Notes: generated by a model from the letters alone, not told the origin. 64,000 bases of DNA from JABWAN01 sp041918175 (GCA_041918175.1 JAYRWE010000045.1:1-64000), one strand, 5' to 3'; positions 22,987 to 32,816 are shown, counted from the first letter of the stretch. Program-made: numbers and translations.

Positions 22987-25900
22987 TCATCTCACCAACG
23001 ACATCTTTTGTCGCGCTTGATAGATCACGCTGCCTTTGTCATGCACGCGCAGCTCGACGAAATACACACCGCTCGCTACGCCCTTCGCATCCCACACCGC
23101 TTTGTGCCCGCCCGCGCGCAATTCCCCCTCGACCAGCGTGGTGATCAACTTGCCTTCGGCATTGTAAATTGACACGAGCACTTCGCCCGCCCGCGCCAAT
23201 TCGAAAGCAATCGTGGTTTGCGGATTAAACGGGTTCGGGTAATTCGGCTTGAGCGTGAAAGCTTCGGGGCGCTCCGCACCGGTCTCGTCAACGGAGACGG
23301 TGCCGATGACGAAACTGCCGCTCTTAGATGAAAGCTTCGTGAGATTACTCGTGCTAAAGGCTTCGACGCGCCAATAGTATCTTCGGTCTATGACGAAGCC
23401 AGCGCCGGCAGTGCTCAAGTCCAATTTCGTAGCGCTATTCACCGTGCGCTGTATGAAGACCTTTTGAAATTGATCGTCATCATAGTTAACGCTGACCACA
23501 TAGCTCAACGTCGCGCCGGGATGATCGGGATCGGAAGTCGCCTGCCAATTGAATTGAATGCTGCCCGGAACGACGGAGTAGAGTAAGCCCACCGGCGAGA
23601 TCACGGTGAAGTCGCGCAGCGGATCAACCACGGCGCGCACGGTGATTTGCGTTGCCACGGTGTCGCGACCGCGGCGGCCATCGGTAACAACCAAGCCGAT
23701 CGTCTCCGTCCCGTTCCAATTTGGATTCGCAAAGATGTTGAAGTGCGATTCGCTGGTGAAGGCTTTGACGTTCACGCCTTGCGTGATATAGAAAACGAAG
23801 TTCTCTTTGGGATCTTCGTTGTCCGCAGCGCGCGCGCGCAATTCGTCCAACGGAATTTGCAGCGTGTCGTCTTCGTTGAAATTGTAGTTTTTCGAATTGA
23901 GCCAACGCGGCGGCGTGTTGACGTCACGCACGGTAAACTTCACCACGCGTGAGCCGCTTGCGCCCGTGGGATCTTTCACGGTAAACGTGACGGATTCCGA
24001 GCCGGTGAAGGTCGCGCTCGGCGTGAGCATGGTAACGGTCAAACCGTTGATCGCGGGAATGAGTTGCACATTGCCGCTGGCCGAAAGCTCGAGCGTCGCG
24101 AGCAGATCGTCCGGGTCTTTCGTGAACGTGCTCAAATCCAAAACCGGAAAGGTGCTGCCGCGATTGATGATTTGTTCCGGCACAACGGCAATGCGCGGCG
24201 CGTCATTCACGGGATCGATGGTGAAACGCACTTGCGCACTTGTGGCTTGCGCGCCGGCTGGATCTTTCGCAATGAAATCGATGCGCTCCGTGCCGGCCCA
24301 TTCCGAATCCGCGGGCGCGATGGTCGCGATGCGATTCAGAATGCTCACAACTAAATTCACCTGCCCGGTTGCGCTCCACGTGATTTGATTGTCCGCGTGA
24401 TCGGGATCAAACACAAAATTATCGAGCGTAATTTTTTCAAACGGCTTGCCCTCGTTCACGCGTTGCGCCGGAATGGCCGTCACACGCGGCGCATCGTTGA
24501 CGCCGTTCACTTTGAAAGTCGTGAGCGAAGTTCCAGTATTATTTTCGGGATCTTTTGCCGTGAACGTAATCTGCTCGGTGCCGACAAATTCCGAATCCGG
24601 CACGGCAACTTTCGCGATGCGATTGGCGATCGTGACCTTGAGTTTGACTTGACCGCTCGCGGTCCAAGTGATTTGATTGTCATTGTGATCGAAGTCCGTC
24701 ACAAAATTATCGAGCGTGATGTCCGTGAAGTTCTGGCCTTCTTGAATCGTTTGATCGGGAATCTTCGTGACGTTTGGCGCATTTGAGCCAACGTTAACCG
24801 TGGCGGAATCGACGCTCACGCCGCCGTCATCGTCCTTCACTTGCAGCTTCACTTTTTTCAAGCCTGTGGTGGCAAACGTAACGTTCACATTTTGACCGGG
24901 CTTTTCAAACGAGCCGTTGTTGTCCAAATCCCACGCATACGTGAAAACGTCTGCCGTGCCCACATCCGTTGCGTTGCCGGAAAGCGCAACGGCTTTATTC
25001 ACGCCGCCGGCGTATGGCCCGCCTGCTTCCGCCACGGGCGCAACATTCGCAACCGTCACTTGCGCGAGCGCGGTGCTGCGCAAGCCATCCTGCCCTTTCA
25101 CTTGCAGTTTCGCGGAGCCGGTGAAGTTGTCGAGATAAGTGTGCGACATCTTCGCGGAAGCGCTGCTATCGTCATACACGCCGTCGTTGGTCCAATCCCA
25201 ACGATACAATGTGATGGGCACGTCGCCAGCGGACTTTGACGCATCGAAGTTAACCGCCGTGCCTTCTTTGCCCGTGTATGGCCCGCCCGCATTCGCCACC
25301 GGCGCATCATTCGCAGCTTTTAAAATTCGCAAGTGTACTGCTTTAGATGAAGGATAAATGAGATAAAAAGTATTGTTGCGGCCGCGCACGAGTTGTTTGT
25401 CGCGCCCTTCTTCGCCGCCGCATTGGCTGGCGAGCGGCGTGAAGTCAGACCACGTTTCGCCGCCATCCTTCGAAAGCCGCGCGCGCAATTGCCCGCCGTC
25501 GGTTACTTGATAGGCCATCACCACTAACTTGCCGTCATCGCTCACGCCCACGGAACCGATGCCGCCGCCGTGATGCCACGGTTGCAATTCGTCGGTATCA
25601 TTCACGATCACATCGCGAATTTTGGTTTCGCCGTTGTAGCGCACATAGTGCAACGTCCGCGGTCCGTCCTCGTTCGGAAAGCCGGCGGAGCCATAAGCAA
25701 AATGCACGTTGCCTGTGTTATCAACCACGACATCCGCATTGCCGTTGCGACCTTTGGCCGTGCCGATATCATGAATGTCCGCATACTTGGGAAGCGTTGC
25801 GCCGCCGTCAGTGGAAGCATAATACGTCACTGCACTGCCGCCCACGAGATCATCCGGGCTGCTCAAAATCACGTGAATCGAGTTGTCCTGTGCAACGCTC

Positions 25901-26493
25901 AACTCCACGCGATCATCGACGCGATATTTGCGCAAATTGGGAATGGTTTGATCGACCACGCCGTTGGTGATGCGAAGATAGGTCGCAACGCCAAATGGCT
26001 CGACGCCGTCGGCCTCGCCATGCACCACATGCGCCACGCCGTTGTTGTCAACGTCGAAGCGAACGCTGTACGCGCGCTCTTTGCCTTGCACAATGCGCAG
26101 CGGCGCGGTCCATGTGCCATCGGCTTTGCGGCGGATATAAAAAATATCGTACAAGTCTTTCGCCGCATCGACATTGATGCGATAGCACACTTGCGCTCTG
26201 CCGGTTTTGGGATCAAACGCGATCGTTGCGCCGAACTGGCCGCGGCCAATCGCATCGCCGTTGGCGGGAGCAATCGGCTCCTGCACCAAAAAGTTTCCTT
26301 TCGCGTCCATCTCGGTGTAAATGAGGCCGTTGTTATGATGCACGATAAACAATTTGCCCGAGACCGGATCGATATCAAAATCCGGCGTATAGCCGTTGCC
26401 GATCGTAATTGGATCGGTCCACTCTTGCGAAAACGCCAAGCCGGCACAAAGCAAGCCGGACAAAATTAATGAGCGCAGTACGAGACTTTTCAT
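22987..26493 (-). CDS. secreted multidomain protein: sialidase-like region, PKD and cadherin-like repeats, FlgD-like sorting domain
   Basis: The 1168-residue protein begins with a signal peptide (ending LAFSQ). Residues about 25-390 resemble BNR/sialidase-type beta-propeller strands (YYASTDGGATLPKYADIHD, RLSKDGGETWSDF). Two PKD domains follow (about 398-485 and 487-570, each starting xAxAGGPYxG), then three cadherin- or Ig-like repeats of about 95 residues (each with IPxQxxxEG ... LDNFVxDxDHxDNQI). A further Ig/Fn3-like part leads to the FlgD-like C-terminal domain (NYPNPFNPQTTIAFELA ... YQARQKMSLVR), a T9SS-type sorting signal. The protein should be exported and surface-bound or released. 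The ligand is unknown. An AGGAAA site precedes the ATG. Confidence 0.87.
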   Translation of the reverse strand: MKSLVLRSLILSGLLCAGLAFSQEWTDPITIGNGYTPDFDIDPVSGKLFIVHHNNGLIYTEMDAKGNFLVQEPIAPANGDAIGRGQFGATIAFDPKTGRAQVCYRINVDAAKDLYDIFYIRRKADGTWTAPLRIVQGKERAYSVRFDVDNNGVAHVVHGEADGVEPFGVATYLRITNGVVDQTIPNLRKYRVDDRVELSVAQDNSIHVILSSPDDLVGGSAVTYYASTDGGATLPKYADIHDIGTAKGRNGNADVVVDNTGNVHFAYGSAGFPNEDGPRTLHYVRYNGETKIRDVIVNDTDELQPWHHGGGIGSVGVSDDGKLVVMAYQVTDGGQLRARLSKDGGETWSDFTPLASQCGGEEGRDKQLVRGRNNTFYLIYPSSKAVHLRILKAANDAPVANAGGPYTGKEGTAVNFDASKSAGDVPITLYRWDWTNDGVYDDSSASAKMSHTYLDNFTGSAKLQVKGQDGLRSTALAQVTVANVAPVAEAGGPYAGGVNKAVALSGNATDVGTADVFTYAWDLDNNGSFEKPGQNVNVTFATTGLKKVKLQVKDDDGGVSVDSATVNVGSNAPNVTKIPDQTIQEGQNFTDITLDNFVTDFDHNDNQITWTASGQVKLKVTIANRIAKVAVPDSEFVGTEQITFTAKDPENNTGTSLTTFKVNGVNDAPRVTAIPAQRVNEGKPFEKITLDNFVFDPDHADNQITWSATGQVNLVVSILNRIATIAPADSEWAGTERIDFIAKDPAGAQATSAQVRFTIDPVNDAPRIAVVPEQIINRGSTFPVLDLSTFTKDPDDLLATLELSASGNVQLIPAINGLTVTMLTPSATFTGSESVTFTVKDPTGASGSRVVKFTVRDVNTPPRWLNSKNYNFNEDDTLQIPLDELRARAADNEDPKENFVFYITQGVNVKAFTSESHFNIFANPNWNGTETIGLVVTDGRRGRDTVATQITVRAVVDPLRDFTVISPVGLLYSVVPGSIQFNWQATSDPDHPGATLSYVVSVNYDDDQFQKVFIQRTVNSATKLDLSTAGAGFVIDRRYYWRVEAFSTSNLTKLSSKSGSFVIGTVSVDETGAERPEAFTLKPNYPNPFNPQTTIAFELARAGEVLVSIYNAEGKLITTLVEGELRAGGHKAVWDAKGVASGVYFVELRVHDKGSVIYQARQKMSLVR

Positions 26494-27106
26494 AAGGGTT
26501 TCCTAGTAAGTTCTGTTGTCGCGTCGCAGCATGTGCGGCGCGGCTGACAATCCGTAAAACGTTGTTTGGAGCAGGATGAAATACGCGGCAGATGTTTTTG
26601 GCTCCGATACCGCTCGCCCTTGCAGCCGGTAGCCAGTGGATTTGTGTGCAGATGCGATTGTTAGAATATTGGCGCTATATACTACGGCAAGAGCCGAACA
26701 CTTGCGGAGAATAGCCGCGGAACTTTTGATTGACTCACAGGCAAATTTGGTTATATTGCTGCCTTTCGTTTTGTATGCGCAAAGTCGCCGCATCACGCTT
26801 CTGTTTTTAGGCAAGAGCCGTGCCCGTATGAAAATCCCTGTGTGCTGCTGCGCGCTCGGGGAATATGCCGAACCGGCATGCGTCACAGGCGCGAGTCATC
26901 ATGCGCGAATACTGCCTGCACGAGCAGTTAATGAAAATCTTAGCGCGGAGCTTTTCTCCAAACTTTTCCACCGCGCTTCTCTTTCAATGCTTCACCCAGT
27001 GTTTGGGCTGTTTTTAAAAATCTGGCCGCGTGTGCATTTTAGAAACGATGTCTCATGATGAAGAAGAAATCGCAGCCCTGCTCTTTCACGCGAAACGACT
27101 ACTCAA
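26494..27106. other. intergenic region, no supported gene
   Basis: These 613 bases separate the divergent genes at 26493 and 27107. Frames exist on both strands (up to 140 codons) but have no recognisable domain, no ribosome site and unusual composition. A 31-codon frame (27048-27143, beginning MSHDEEEIAALLFHAKRLLK) overlaps the RNB gene start. It could be a leader peptide, but this is weak. I see no repeat element. Confidence 0.35.
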
Positions 27107-28819
27107 ATGGAAACCCAGAACGAAACGATTCTTCCAGCCTTAATGTCTACCGAGCCGCCTTCTCCTCGCCAACAGTTATTCGACGATCTGTTCAATCTTT
27201 TTAAACTCACATTGAAGGATAATTGGGAGCGTGCGAAAGTGCTGGAGCATCCGCTCGGTCAACGGCTCGTGCGTTTGGTGCGCGCCACTTTTGAGCAGCG
27301 CAAATTCTATCCCGAAGCCTGGCGTACGCAATTCGTGCGGCAAGTCCGCACATTGCATTCCTTCACCGGTTATCGCGACATTCGATCCTTACTTTTTGAT
27401 TGGTTGAAAAGCAGGCAACTCGTGCCACAAGATTCCGATATGTTTGTATACTCCGACTTGCAAATCCGCAGGCACCTCAAGCGCCTTGCGGTAATTGCGC
27501 AAGAAGGCCCAACGCCAACCACACCGTTTCTGGTCAGCGTGCCGCAGAATGAGATGACCATCTTAACCGTTGACAATCCCGAAACCATGGATCGGGACGA
27601 TGCGCTAAGTTTGCGTGTGCTCAAAGAAGGCTATGAAGTCGGCGTGCATATTCCATTATTGGAGCACGTCGTCTTGCGCGATAGCGCGTGGGATCGCTGG
27701 GCATGCGATATCGCCGTTTCGGTCTACATGCCGCATGTGATGATTCCCATGCTGCCGCATGAAATTGCAACGAAACATGCGAGCCTCGATGCCGGCAAAG
27801 TGCGCGCAGTATTGTCATTTTATTTTTCCACCGACGGCAAGAGTGCGCCGCAATTTCGGCGTTTGTGTTGTGAAGAAATAAAAATTCAACGCAACGCGGA
27901 CTATCAGCAAATCGCGCAATGGCTTGCGGCTTCGAAATTGGCGGAGAAGATGGCGGGCAAATGGAAGGTGAAAGATACGACCAAGGTGAAGGAAGCGGAG
28001 CTGCACACGGCCGTGCAAGTCTGGATCAATAGCGCGCAAGAGTTGGAGCGCCGACGCATGCAGGCCGGCGGCCGTAAGTTTGATCGCGAACAAATCGACG
28101 TCATGGTGGGCAAAGACGGCGTGGTGCAATTGCGCAAATATTCGCAGGGCAGCACCGAACACAAGATGGTTTCGGAATGGATGATCGCCGCGAATCATGC
28201 CGCGGCGCATTTTTGCGCGGAGCATGGGTTGCCGTGCATCTATCGCGTGCAAGAATCCGGCGGCGCGAAGGAGAACGAAGAAGGCAGCGAAGGCGTGAAT
28301 AATTTTGCGCGGCCGCAATCCAGCTTGGAAATGGCGCCCCATCGTGATCTCGGCATTGACGGCTATGCGCAAGTCACTTCGCCGCTGCGCCGCTATTCGG
28401 ACTTGCTCGTGCAAAGGCAGATTGTCGCCTTCTTGCAAAAAGGCGCGCCCGTGTACGCGCCCGCAGAGCTGCTGGCGCGCGCCACTGCCATCGAAGAAAC
28501 CGCGCGCCGCATTCATCGCACCGAAGGCAAAGCAGAGTTTTATTACAAATGTGTCTATCTCAACCAGCATCGCGGCGAGACTTTCAACGCGGAAATTTCG
28601 TACGCGCCGCCGCCCCTGCGCAATGTCGTGCTCCTGCTCACCGATTTGGGATTGCGCCTTTTCCTCCCGCTCTCGAGCATCAAAGGCATGAATGCCAAAC
28701 AAATTCCACCCGCCGATTCCCCACTCACCGTGCGAGCGCTCTGCCACAACATGGACCCCGATCGCGGCACGAGCATCTTTCAGATCAAACGCTCGTTCGA
28801 GCGCAACGAGTGGCGATGA
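27107..28819 (+). CDS. RNase II/R-family exoribonuclease (RNB domain)
   Basis: The 570-residue protein contains an RNB catalytic domain with the metal-binding signature DNPETMDRDDAL at 156-167. The later segment YAQVTSPLRRYSDLLVQRQI is typical of RNase II/R. It should degrade single-stranded RNA 3' to 5'. It is shorter than RNase R, has no obvious S1 domain at the C-terminus, and has an unusual helical N-terminal region (1-110) instead of cold-shock domains. This resembles the RNB proteins of cyanobacteria and plastids. There are two candidate first ATGs, at 27107 and 27143. Confidence 0.88.
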   Translation: METQNETILPALMSTEPPSPRQQLFDDLFNLFKLTLKDNWERAKVLEHPLGQRLVRLVRATFEQRKFYPEAWRTQFVRQVRTLHSFTGYRDIRSLLFDWLKSRQLVPQDSDMFVYSDLQIRRHLKRLAVIAQEGPTPTTPFLVSVPQNEMTILTVDNPETMDRDDALSLRVLKEGYEVGVHIPLLEHVVLRDSAWDRWACDIAVSVYMPHVMIPMLPHEIATKHASLDAGKVRAVLSFYFSTDGKSAPQFRRLCCEEIKIQRNADYQQIAQWLAASKLAEKMAGKWKVKDTTKVKEAELHTAVQVWINSAQELERRRMQAGGRKFDREQIDVMVGKDGVVQLRKYSQGSTEHKMVSEWMIAANHAAAHFCAEHGLPCIYRVQESGGAKENEEGSEGVNNFARPQSSLEMAPHRDLGIDGYAQVTSPLRRYSDLLVQRQIVAFLQKGAPVYAPAELLARATAIEETARRIHRTEGKAEFYYKCVYLNQHRGETFNAEISYAPPPLRNVVLLLTDLGLRLFLPLSSIKGMNAKQIPPADSPLTVRALCHNMDPDRGTSIFQIKRSFERNEWR

Positions 28820-28926
28820 AATCGCTCCAACGTTCGCAGCGAGCGTTATCCTGCTAAAAAGATTTTCCACGCAGTGCGTGCAAAATTGCAGTTGTGCATT
28901 TTCCACACTCTCCGGGAGGATAATAG

Positions 28927-29982
28927 ATGAAGCCCGTCACATTAACCAAAACATTGCTAATCGACCTGCGCAAGCTCATTACCAACGCCAAAAAAGATGT
29001 CGCCCGCTCCGTCAACTCCGCGCTCGTGATTTTATATTGGAATATCGGACAACGGATTCGCAAAGAGATTTTGAAAGAGAAACGTGCGGGGTATGGCGAG
29101 CAGATTTTCTACACACTGAGTAGAAAATTGAGCGACGAGTTTGGAAACGGCTTTTCTCAAGCCAATTTGTTTCACATGGTGCGTTTCGCGGAAGTTTTCC
29201 CCGACGAAAAGATTTTGCAGGCACTGTCAGCAAAATTGAGTTGGAGCCATTTTCGTTTGATTATTTACCTAGACGATGAACTGCAACGGGACTTTTACAC
29301 CGAAATGTCTCGTGTCGAAGGCTGGAGCGTTCGCACTCTGCAAAAGAAAATCTCCGGCATGCTCTTCGAACGCACCGCTCTCTCCAAGAAACCTGCCGCG
29401 CTTGCCAGGAAAGAACTCGCCGCGCTGCGTGAAGAAGACAAACTCACCCCCGACCTAGTTTTTCGCGATCCCTATTTTCTCGATTTCCTTGGTTTGAAAG
29501 ACACGTACAGCGAGCACGATATTGAAGCCGCAATTCTGCGTGACTTGGAGAATTTTATACTCGAACTCGGCGTGGGCTTTACGTTCGTTGCGCGACAAAA
29601 ACGCATCATCGTTGATCACGAGGATCATCATCTCGATCTGCTCTTCTATCATCGTAAACTCAGGCGCTTGGTCGCCATTGATCTCAAACTCGGCAAATTT
29701 CAAGCAGCGGACAAAGGGCAGATGGAGTTATATCTGCGCTGGCTGGAGAAATATGAGCAGCAACCCGGCGAGGAAACACCGGTTGGTTTGATTCTATGCG
29801 CCGGCAAATCCGAAGAGCATGTCGAACTCCTGCAATTGAGCAAGAGCGGCATCCGTGTCGCGACATATTTAACCGAATTGCCCCCGCGCGAGCTGCTGCA
29901 AAAGAAGCTACACGAAGCGCTCACTTCCGCCAAAGCGCGACTTTTACGCCCTGCCATTGCGCCTTCTCATGAAAAGTATTAA
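28927..29982 (+). CDS. YhcG/DUF1016-family PD-(D/E)XK nuclease
   Basis: This 351-residue protein has an N-terminal helical DUF1016 domain (about 10-165: SVNSALVILYWNIGQRI ... LSWSHFRLIIYLDD) and a C-terminal PD-(D/E)XK nuclease domain (about 175-340). The candidate active-site residues are D237 in HHLDLLFYH and D252-K254 in AIDLKLG. Members are found in accessory regions and near restriction systems, but the biological role is unsettled. A GGAGG site lies 8 bases before the ATG. The gene overlaps the next one by 14 bases. Confidence 0.9.
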   Translation: MKPVTLTKTLLIDLRKLITNAKKDVARSVNSALVILYWNIGQRIRKEILKEKRAGYGEQIFYTLSRKLSDEFGNGFSQANLFHMVRFAEVFPDEKILQALSAKLSWSHFRLIIYLDDELQRDFYTEMSRVEGWSVRTLQKKISGMLFERTALSKKPAALARKELAALREEDKLTPDLVFRDPYFLDFLGLKDTYSEHDIEAAILRDLENFILELGVGFTFVARQKRIIVDHEDHHLDLLFYHRKLRRLVAIDLKLGKFQAADKGQMELYLRWLEKYEQQPGEETPVGLILCAGKSEEHVELLQLSKSGIRVATYLTELPPRELLQKKLHEALTSAKARLLRPAIAPSHEKY

Positions 29983-30532
29983 CGCTTACCTCCCGCAATA
30001 CGACGCAATCGAGACCCATCGAATCGTCGTCAACGCGCCGCGCCGCCAGGTTTACGCCGCCGCGCGTGAATTGGATATGAGCCGTTCGCTGCTCATTCGC
30101 ACGCTCTTCCTTTTGCGCACGCTGCCCGCCTTCTTCGCAAGTGATAGAAAATCTCCGGCCTTGGGCCTCAATTTCGCTGGCTTGTTGCGCAGCGGTTTTG
30201 TTTTGTTGGAAGAAACGCCGGAAGAGGAAATTGTGCTCGGCTTGGTGGGAAAATTTTGGACGGCGAGCGGAGGCATTCAAAAAATCGAAGCAAAAGAGTT
30301 TCGCGATTTCACCGCGTCCGGCTTTGCCAAAGCCGCGTGGAATTTTTCATTGCATGCACAGGGCAGCGGCGTTATCACACTCATCACAGAAACGCGTGTG
30401 CTCTGCACGGATGAAGCGAGCCGCAAGCGTTTCTTGCGCTATTGGCGCTTCGTGCGGCCCTTCAGCGGCTTGACTCGCATAGCAGCGCTTCGAGCAATTA
30501 AGCGAACCGCGGAAAGCGCGACGTCAGGCTAA
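29969..30532 (+). CDS. SRPBCC-like hypothetical protein
   Basis: The 187-residue protein looks like a START/SRPBCC lipid- or ligand-binding fold: an opening strand (IETHRIVVNAPRRQVYAAARE), a middle GFVLLEETPEEEIVLGLVGKFW and a closing strand-helix (TETRVLCTDEASRKRFLRYWRFVRPFSGLTR). Similar proteins are annotated only as hypothetical. ATG 29969 is preferred over TTG 29957; both lie inside the end of the nuclease gene. The overlap suggests co-transcription with the nuclease gene, but I see no functional link. Confidence 0.65.
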   Translation: MKSINAYLPQYDAIETHRIVVNAPRRQVYAAARELDMSRSLLIRTLFLLRTLPAFFASDRKSPALGLNFAGLLRSGFVLLEETPEEEIVLGLVGKFWTASGGIQKIEAKEFRDFTASGFAKAAWNFSLHAQGSGVITLITETRVLCTDEASRKRFLRYWRFVRPFSGLTRIAALRAIKRTAESATSG

Positions 30533-30558
30533 TTGCCATGTGATCTAAACGCGCAAAG

Positions 30559-30960
30559 TTATTTTTCCAAAATAGGCTCAAGGGTCAAGGTGCCATCGCT
30601 GAATTTGAGTTGCATATCAAAATTACGTAAGAAATTTAGCCCCAACAATCCATCCAGCCCGCTTTCTTGCGGAAGGTCGTAACATGTTACTTTTAGATTC
30701 TCGATGAGGTGATTGGCCACCGACATCTTTTGCACCTGGACTTCGGGTGCATCTTCTAATCCGCCGCCGAAGATCAATCTGATTTTGTTTTCCGGCGTTA
30801 CGGAGTAACCCAGCGCGACAATGATTTCCGTAGAAACCATCGTTGTGGTTGCACCGGTATCAAGCGCCATATACACAATGCGGCTACCTCTCGGCCCGTA
30901 GATTCTGCCAAGCAAATAGATGAGATTTTCGTACGGAATAAAATGAATCGGTGCGCTCAT
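30559..30960 (-). CDS. retropepsin-like aspartic protease
   Basis: The 133-residue protein has the single-domain retroviral aspartic protease pattern. The active site is ALDTGATTTMV with D34-T35-G36, and the C-terminal GLDGLLGLNFLRNFDM is also typical of the family. Such proteins act as dimers. The start overlaps the stop of the upstream small gene by four bases (ATGA), so both are made together. No signal peptide is present, so it should act in the cytoplasm. The substrate is unknown. Confidence 0.85.
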   Translation of the reverse strand: MSAPIHFIPYENLIYLLGRIYGPRGSRIVYMALDTGATTTMVSTEIIVALGYSVTPENKIRLIFGGGLEDAPEVQVQKMSVANHLIENLKVTCYDLPQESGLDGLLGLNFLRNFDMQLKFSDGTLTLEPILEK

Positions 30961-31178
30961 AGAGCAAAGACCTTTTCTTTCGCAATCTCGCCAGTAAACA
31001 AGATGGCGAAGTCTCCATGCAGGTTGCGTTGTTCACGATAGATCACGCCGCGATCTGCACTGTGTGCGAGGGGTACGCCAGCCTTGATACGCACACCATT
31101 CTCGGTCTCCGGTTGAGCCAAGAGCACCCACTCATTCGGAAAACGTGCTTTGATTTCTTGCCAAATCATGCGTTCCAT
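30957..31178 (-). CDS. small partner protein of the retropepsin-like protease
   Basis: The 73-residue protein (MERMIWQEIKARFPNEWVLL ... RNLHGDFAILFTGEI) is translationally coupled to the downstream protease. I do not know a functional name. Similar small proteins preceding retropepsin genes occur in other genomes, often in accessory regions, and look like regulatory partners. A GAGGTG site fixes the start at 31178; the frame is open 11 codons further but lacks a site there. Confidence 0.7.
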   Translation of the reverse strand: MERMIWQEIKARFPNEWVLLAQPETENGVRIKAGVPLAHSADRGVIYREQRNLHGDFAILFTGEIAKEKVFAL

Positions 31179-31258
31179 GTTGCACCTCGTCTGCGATTTG
31201 TATGCATACAACTAAAGCATCTGATAAATTTTGATTTTTAAAATCGATAATCGCTTTG

Positions 31259-31289
31259 TGCTCCGCCACGGCTAAATCGTGGCGGAGCA
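31259..31289. repeat. TGCTCCGCCACG hairpin, copy 1
   Basis: Perfect 12-bp arms (TGCTCCGCCACG and CGTGGCGGAGCA) close a 7-base loop. There is no T-run, so it is not a typical terminator. A longer relative lies at 49340-49405, also preceded by TGATTTTTAAA. Confidence 0.7.
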
Positions 31290-31322
31290 TTACCGCGTTT
31301 GAAAGTCACGGCTCATAAGGCG

Positions 31323-32291
31323 TTATTGCGAACGGCTGCTTTCCAAACACGCTTTAAGCGTATCCCATCCCACATTGCCGCCGCTCAGGATGATGCCGAT
31401 ATGGCGATTGCGCCAGCCGCGTTCATTTTTCAATGCCGCGGCAACCGGCACGGCCGCGGTCGGCTCGATTAAAATTTTCATGCGTTCCAGCACGAGCAAC
31501 ATTGCGCGTTTGATTTCCTCTTCGGAAACGAGCAACACGCCGGCGAGATGCGCGCGCATGATTTCAAACGTAACTTCCCCCGGCGAGGTGACTTGCATGC
31601 CGTCGGCAATGGTTTGCGGCACAGGAATCGTGACACGCTCGTTGCGTTGCAATGAGAGAAACGTGTCATTCGCCGCTTCTGCTTCCACGCCGAATACTTC
31701 CGCGCGGGGCGAGCAGTGGTGCATTGCAATCGCGCAACCGGAAATCAATCCGCCACCGCCCACGGGCGCAAGCAAAACTTCAAGCTGCGGCGTTTGTTCA
31801 TAAAACTCCAGCGCGGCTGTGCCTTGCCCGGCAATCACCGCGGGGTGATCATACGGTGGAATGAGCACGCGGCCTTCACGGCTTTGAATGTCGCGCGCAA
31901 TCGCAGCGCGGTCTTCTTTGTAGCGATCATATAAAACGATTTCCGCGCCGTAGCCGCGCGTCGCCGCTAATTTTGCCGACGGCGCATCGCGCGGCATCAC
32001 AATCTTCGCTGGCACGTTGAGCAGCGCTGCGGCGAGCGCAACGCCTTGCGCATGATTGCCGGAAGAGAACGCGACCACGCCGCGCAGCTTTTCTTCGGAG
32101 GAAAGCTGCGCCACGGCATTGTAGGCACCGCGAAATTTGAACGCGCCGACGCGCTGCAAGTTTTCACACTTGAAATAAAGACGATTGCCGGAGAGTTGAT
32201 CGAAGTAAGCCGACGTGAGCACAGGGGTGCGATGCGCAATGGACGACAAACGCTGCGCCGCTTGTTGAATTGCATCAAAAGTGATGAGCAT
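31323..32291 (-). CDS. threonine/serine dehydratase (PLP-dependent)
   Basis: This 322-residue fold-type II PLP enzyme belongs to the catabolic threonine dehydratase/serine racemase group. The Schiff-base lysine is K52 in VGAFKFRGA and the phosphate-binding glycine loop is GGGGLISG (about residue 180). It lacks the C-terminal ACT regulatory domain of biosynthetic IlvA, so it should not be feedback-inhibited by isoleucine in the usual way. It deaminates threonine to 2-oxobutanoate or serine to pyruvate. ATG 32291 is preferred; the frame is open to 32393 but the extra residues do not look like this family. It lies antiparallel to tRNA-Val. Confidence 0.9.
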   Translation of the reverse strand: MLITFDAIQQAAQRLSSIAHRTPVLTSAYFDQLSGNRLYFKCENLQRVGAFKFRGAYNAVAQLSSEEKLRGVVAFSSGNHAQGVALAAALLNVPAKIVMPRDAPSAKLAATRGYGAEIVLYDRYKEDRAAIARDIQSREGRVLIPPYDHPAVIAGQGTAALEFYEQTPQLEVLLAPVGGGGLISGCAIAMHHCSPRAEVFGVEAEAANDTFLSLQRNERVTIPVPQTIADGMQVTSPGEVTFEIMRAHLAGVLLVSEEEIKRAMLLVLERMKILIEPTAAVPVAAALKNERGWRNRHIGIILSGGNVGWDTLKACLESSRSQ

Positions 32292-32393
32292 GGGCGGACA
32301 TTTTCCTTGACTTTGGAAGGCTTGATTACTATAATGCGCGCGTTCTGAACGAACGAAGTGGCTGCAATCTATTAAAAATTTTGCAAAGCACAA

Positions 32394-32467
32394 GGGCGAT
32401 TAGCTCAGCTGGTTAGAGCGCTGGTCTCACATACCAGAGGTCGGTGGTTCGATCCCACTATCGCCCA
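32394..32467 (+). tRNA. tRNA-Val (anticodon CAC)
   Basis: GGGCGAT pairs with ATCGCCC in the acceptor stem. The anticodon loop CTCACAT between CTGGT and ACCAG gives CAC. A T-arm GGTTCGATCC is present. The 3' CCA is not encoded. Confidence 0.96.
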
Positions 32468-32677
32468 CTCCTTAAAACTCATTCGATCTCCCACAACTCA
32501 GAAACAGACAACGCAAGCACGGGAGAGGCGATGAGTTTTCTTTTTTTACTGCGCGCGCGTCATTCCTTTTCTTCTTCACGACAAATTTTAAAAAGCATCG
32601 TTGCCTCATCGTGGTTCACCGCGGCATTTAGTGCTTGCCCCGCTGGTGATGCAACGGCGTTTTATTTTATCCGCCAG

Positions 32678-32707
32678 CCTCGGCCCAGCCGGGGTTGATT
32701 TTTTTAT
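32678..32707 (+). terminator. possible terminator
   Basis: CCTCGGC and GCCGGGG form a 7-bp stem with one G-T pair and a 3-base loop, followed by TTGATTTTTTT. It lies in the 349-base gap between tRNA-Val and the receiver gene. The rest of this gap shows no gene. Confidence 0.4.
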
Positions 32708-32816
32708 TTCACGAAAGGAGCTGCAAATCTAAACGACATTCGCAACGGTACACTCGTGTTTGCTTCAACAGACCAACTTCATGAACTGCATCAATCCAAC
32801 AGGAAAGAGAGTACCT

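Noticed and set aside
26636..27058. 140-codon plus-strand frame before the RNB gene
   Set aside because: No recognisable domain or ribosome site, and the opposite strand is also open there by chance.
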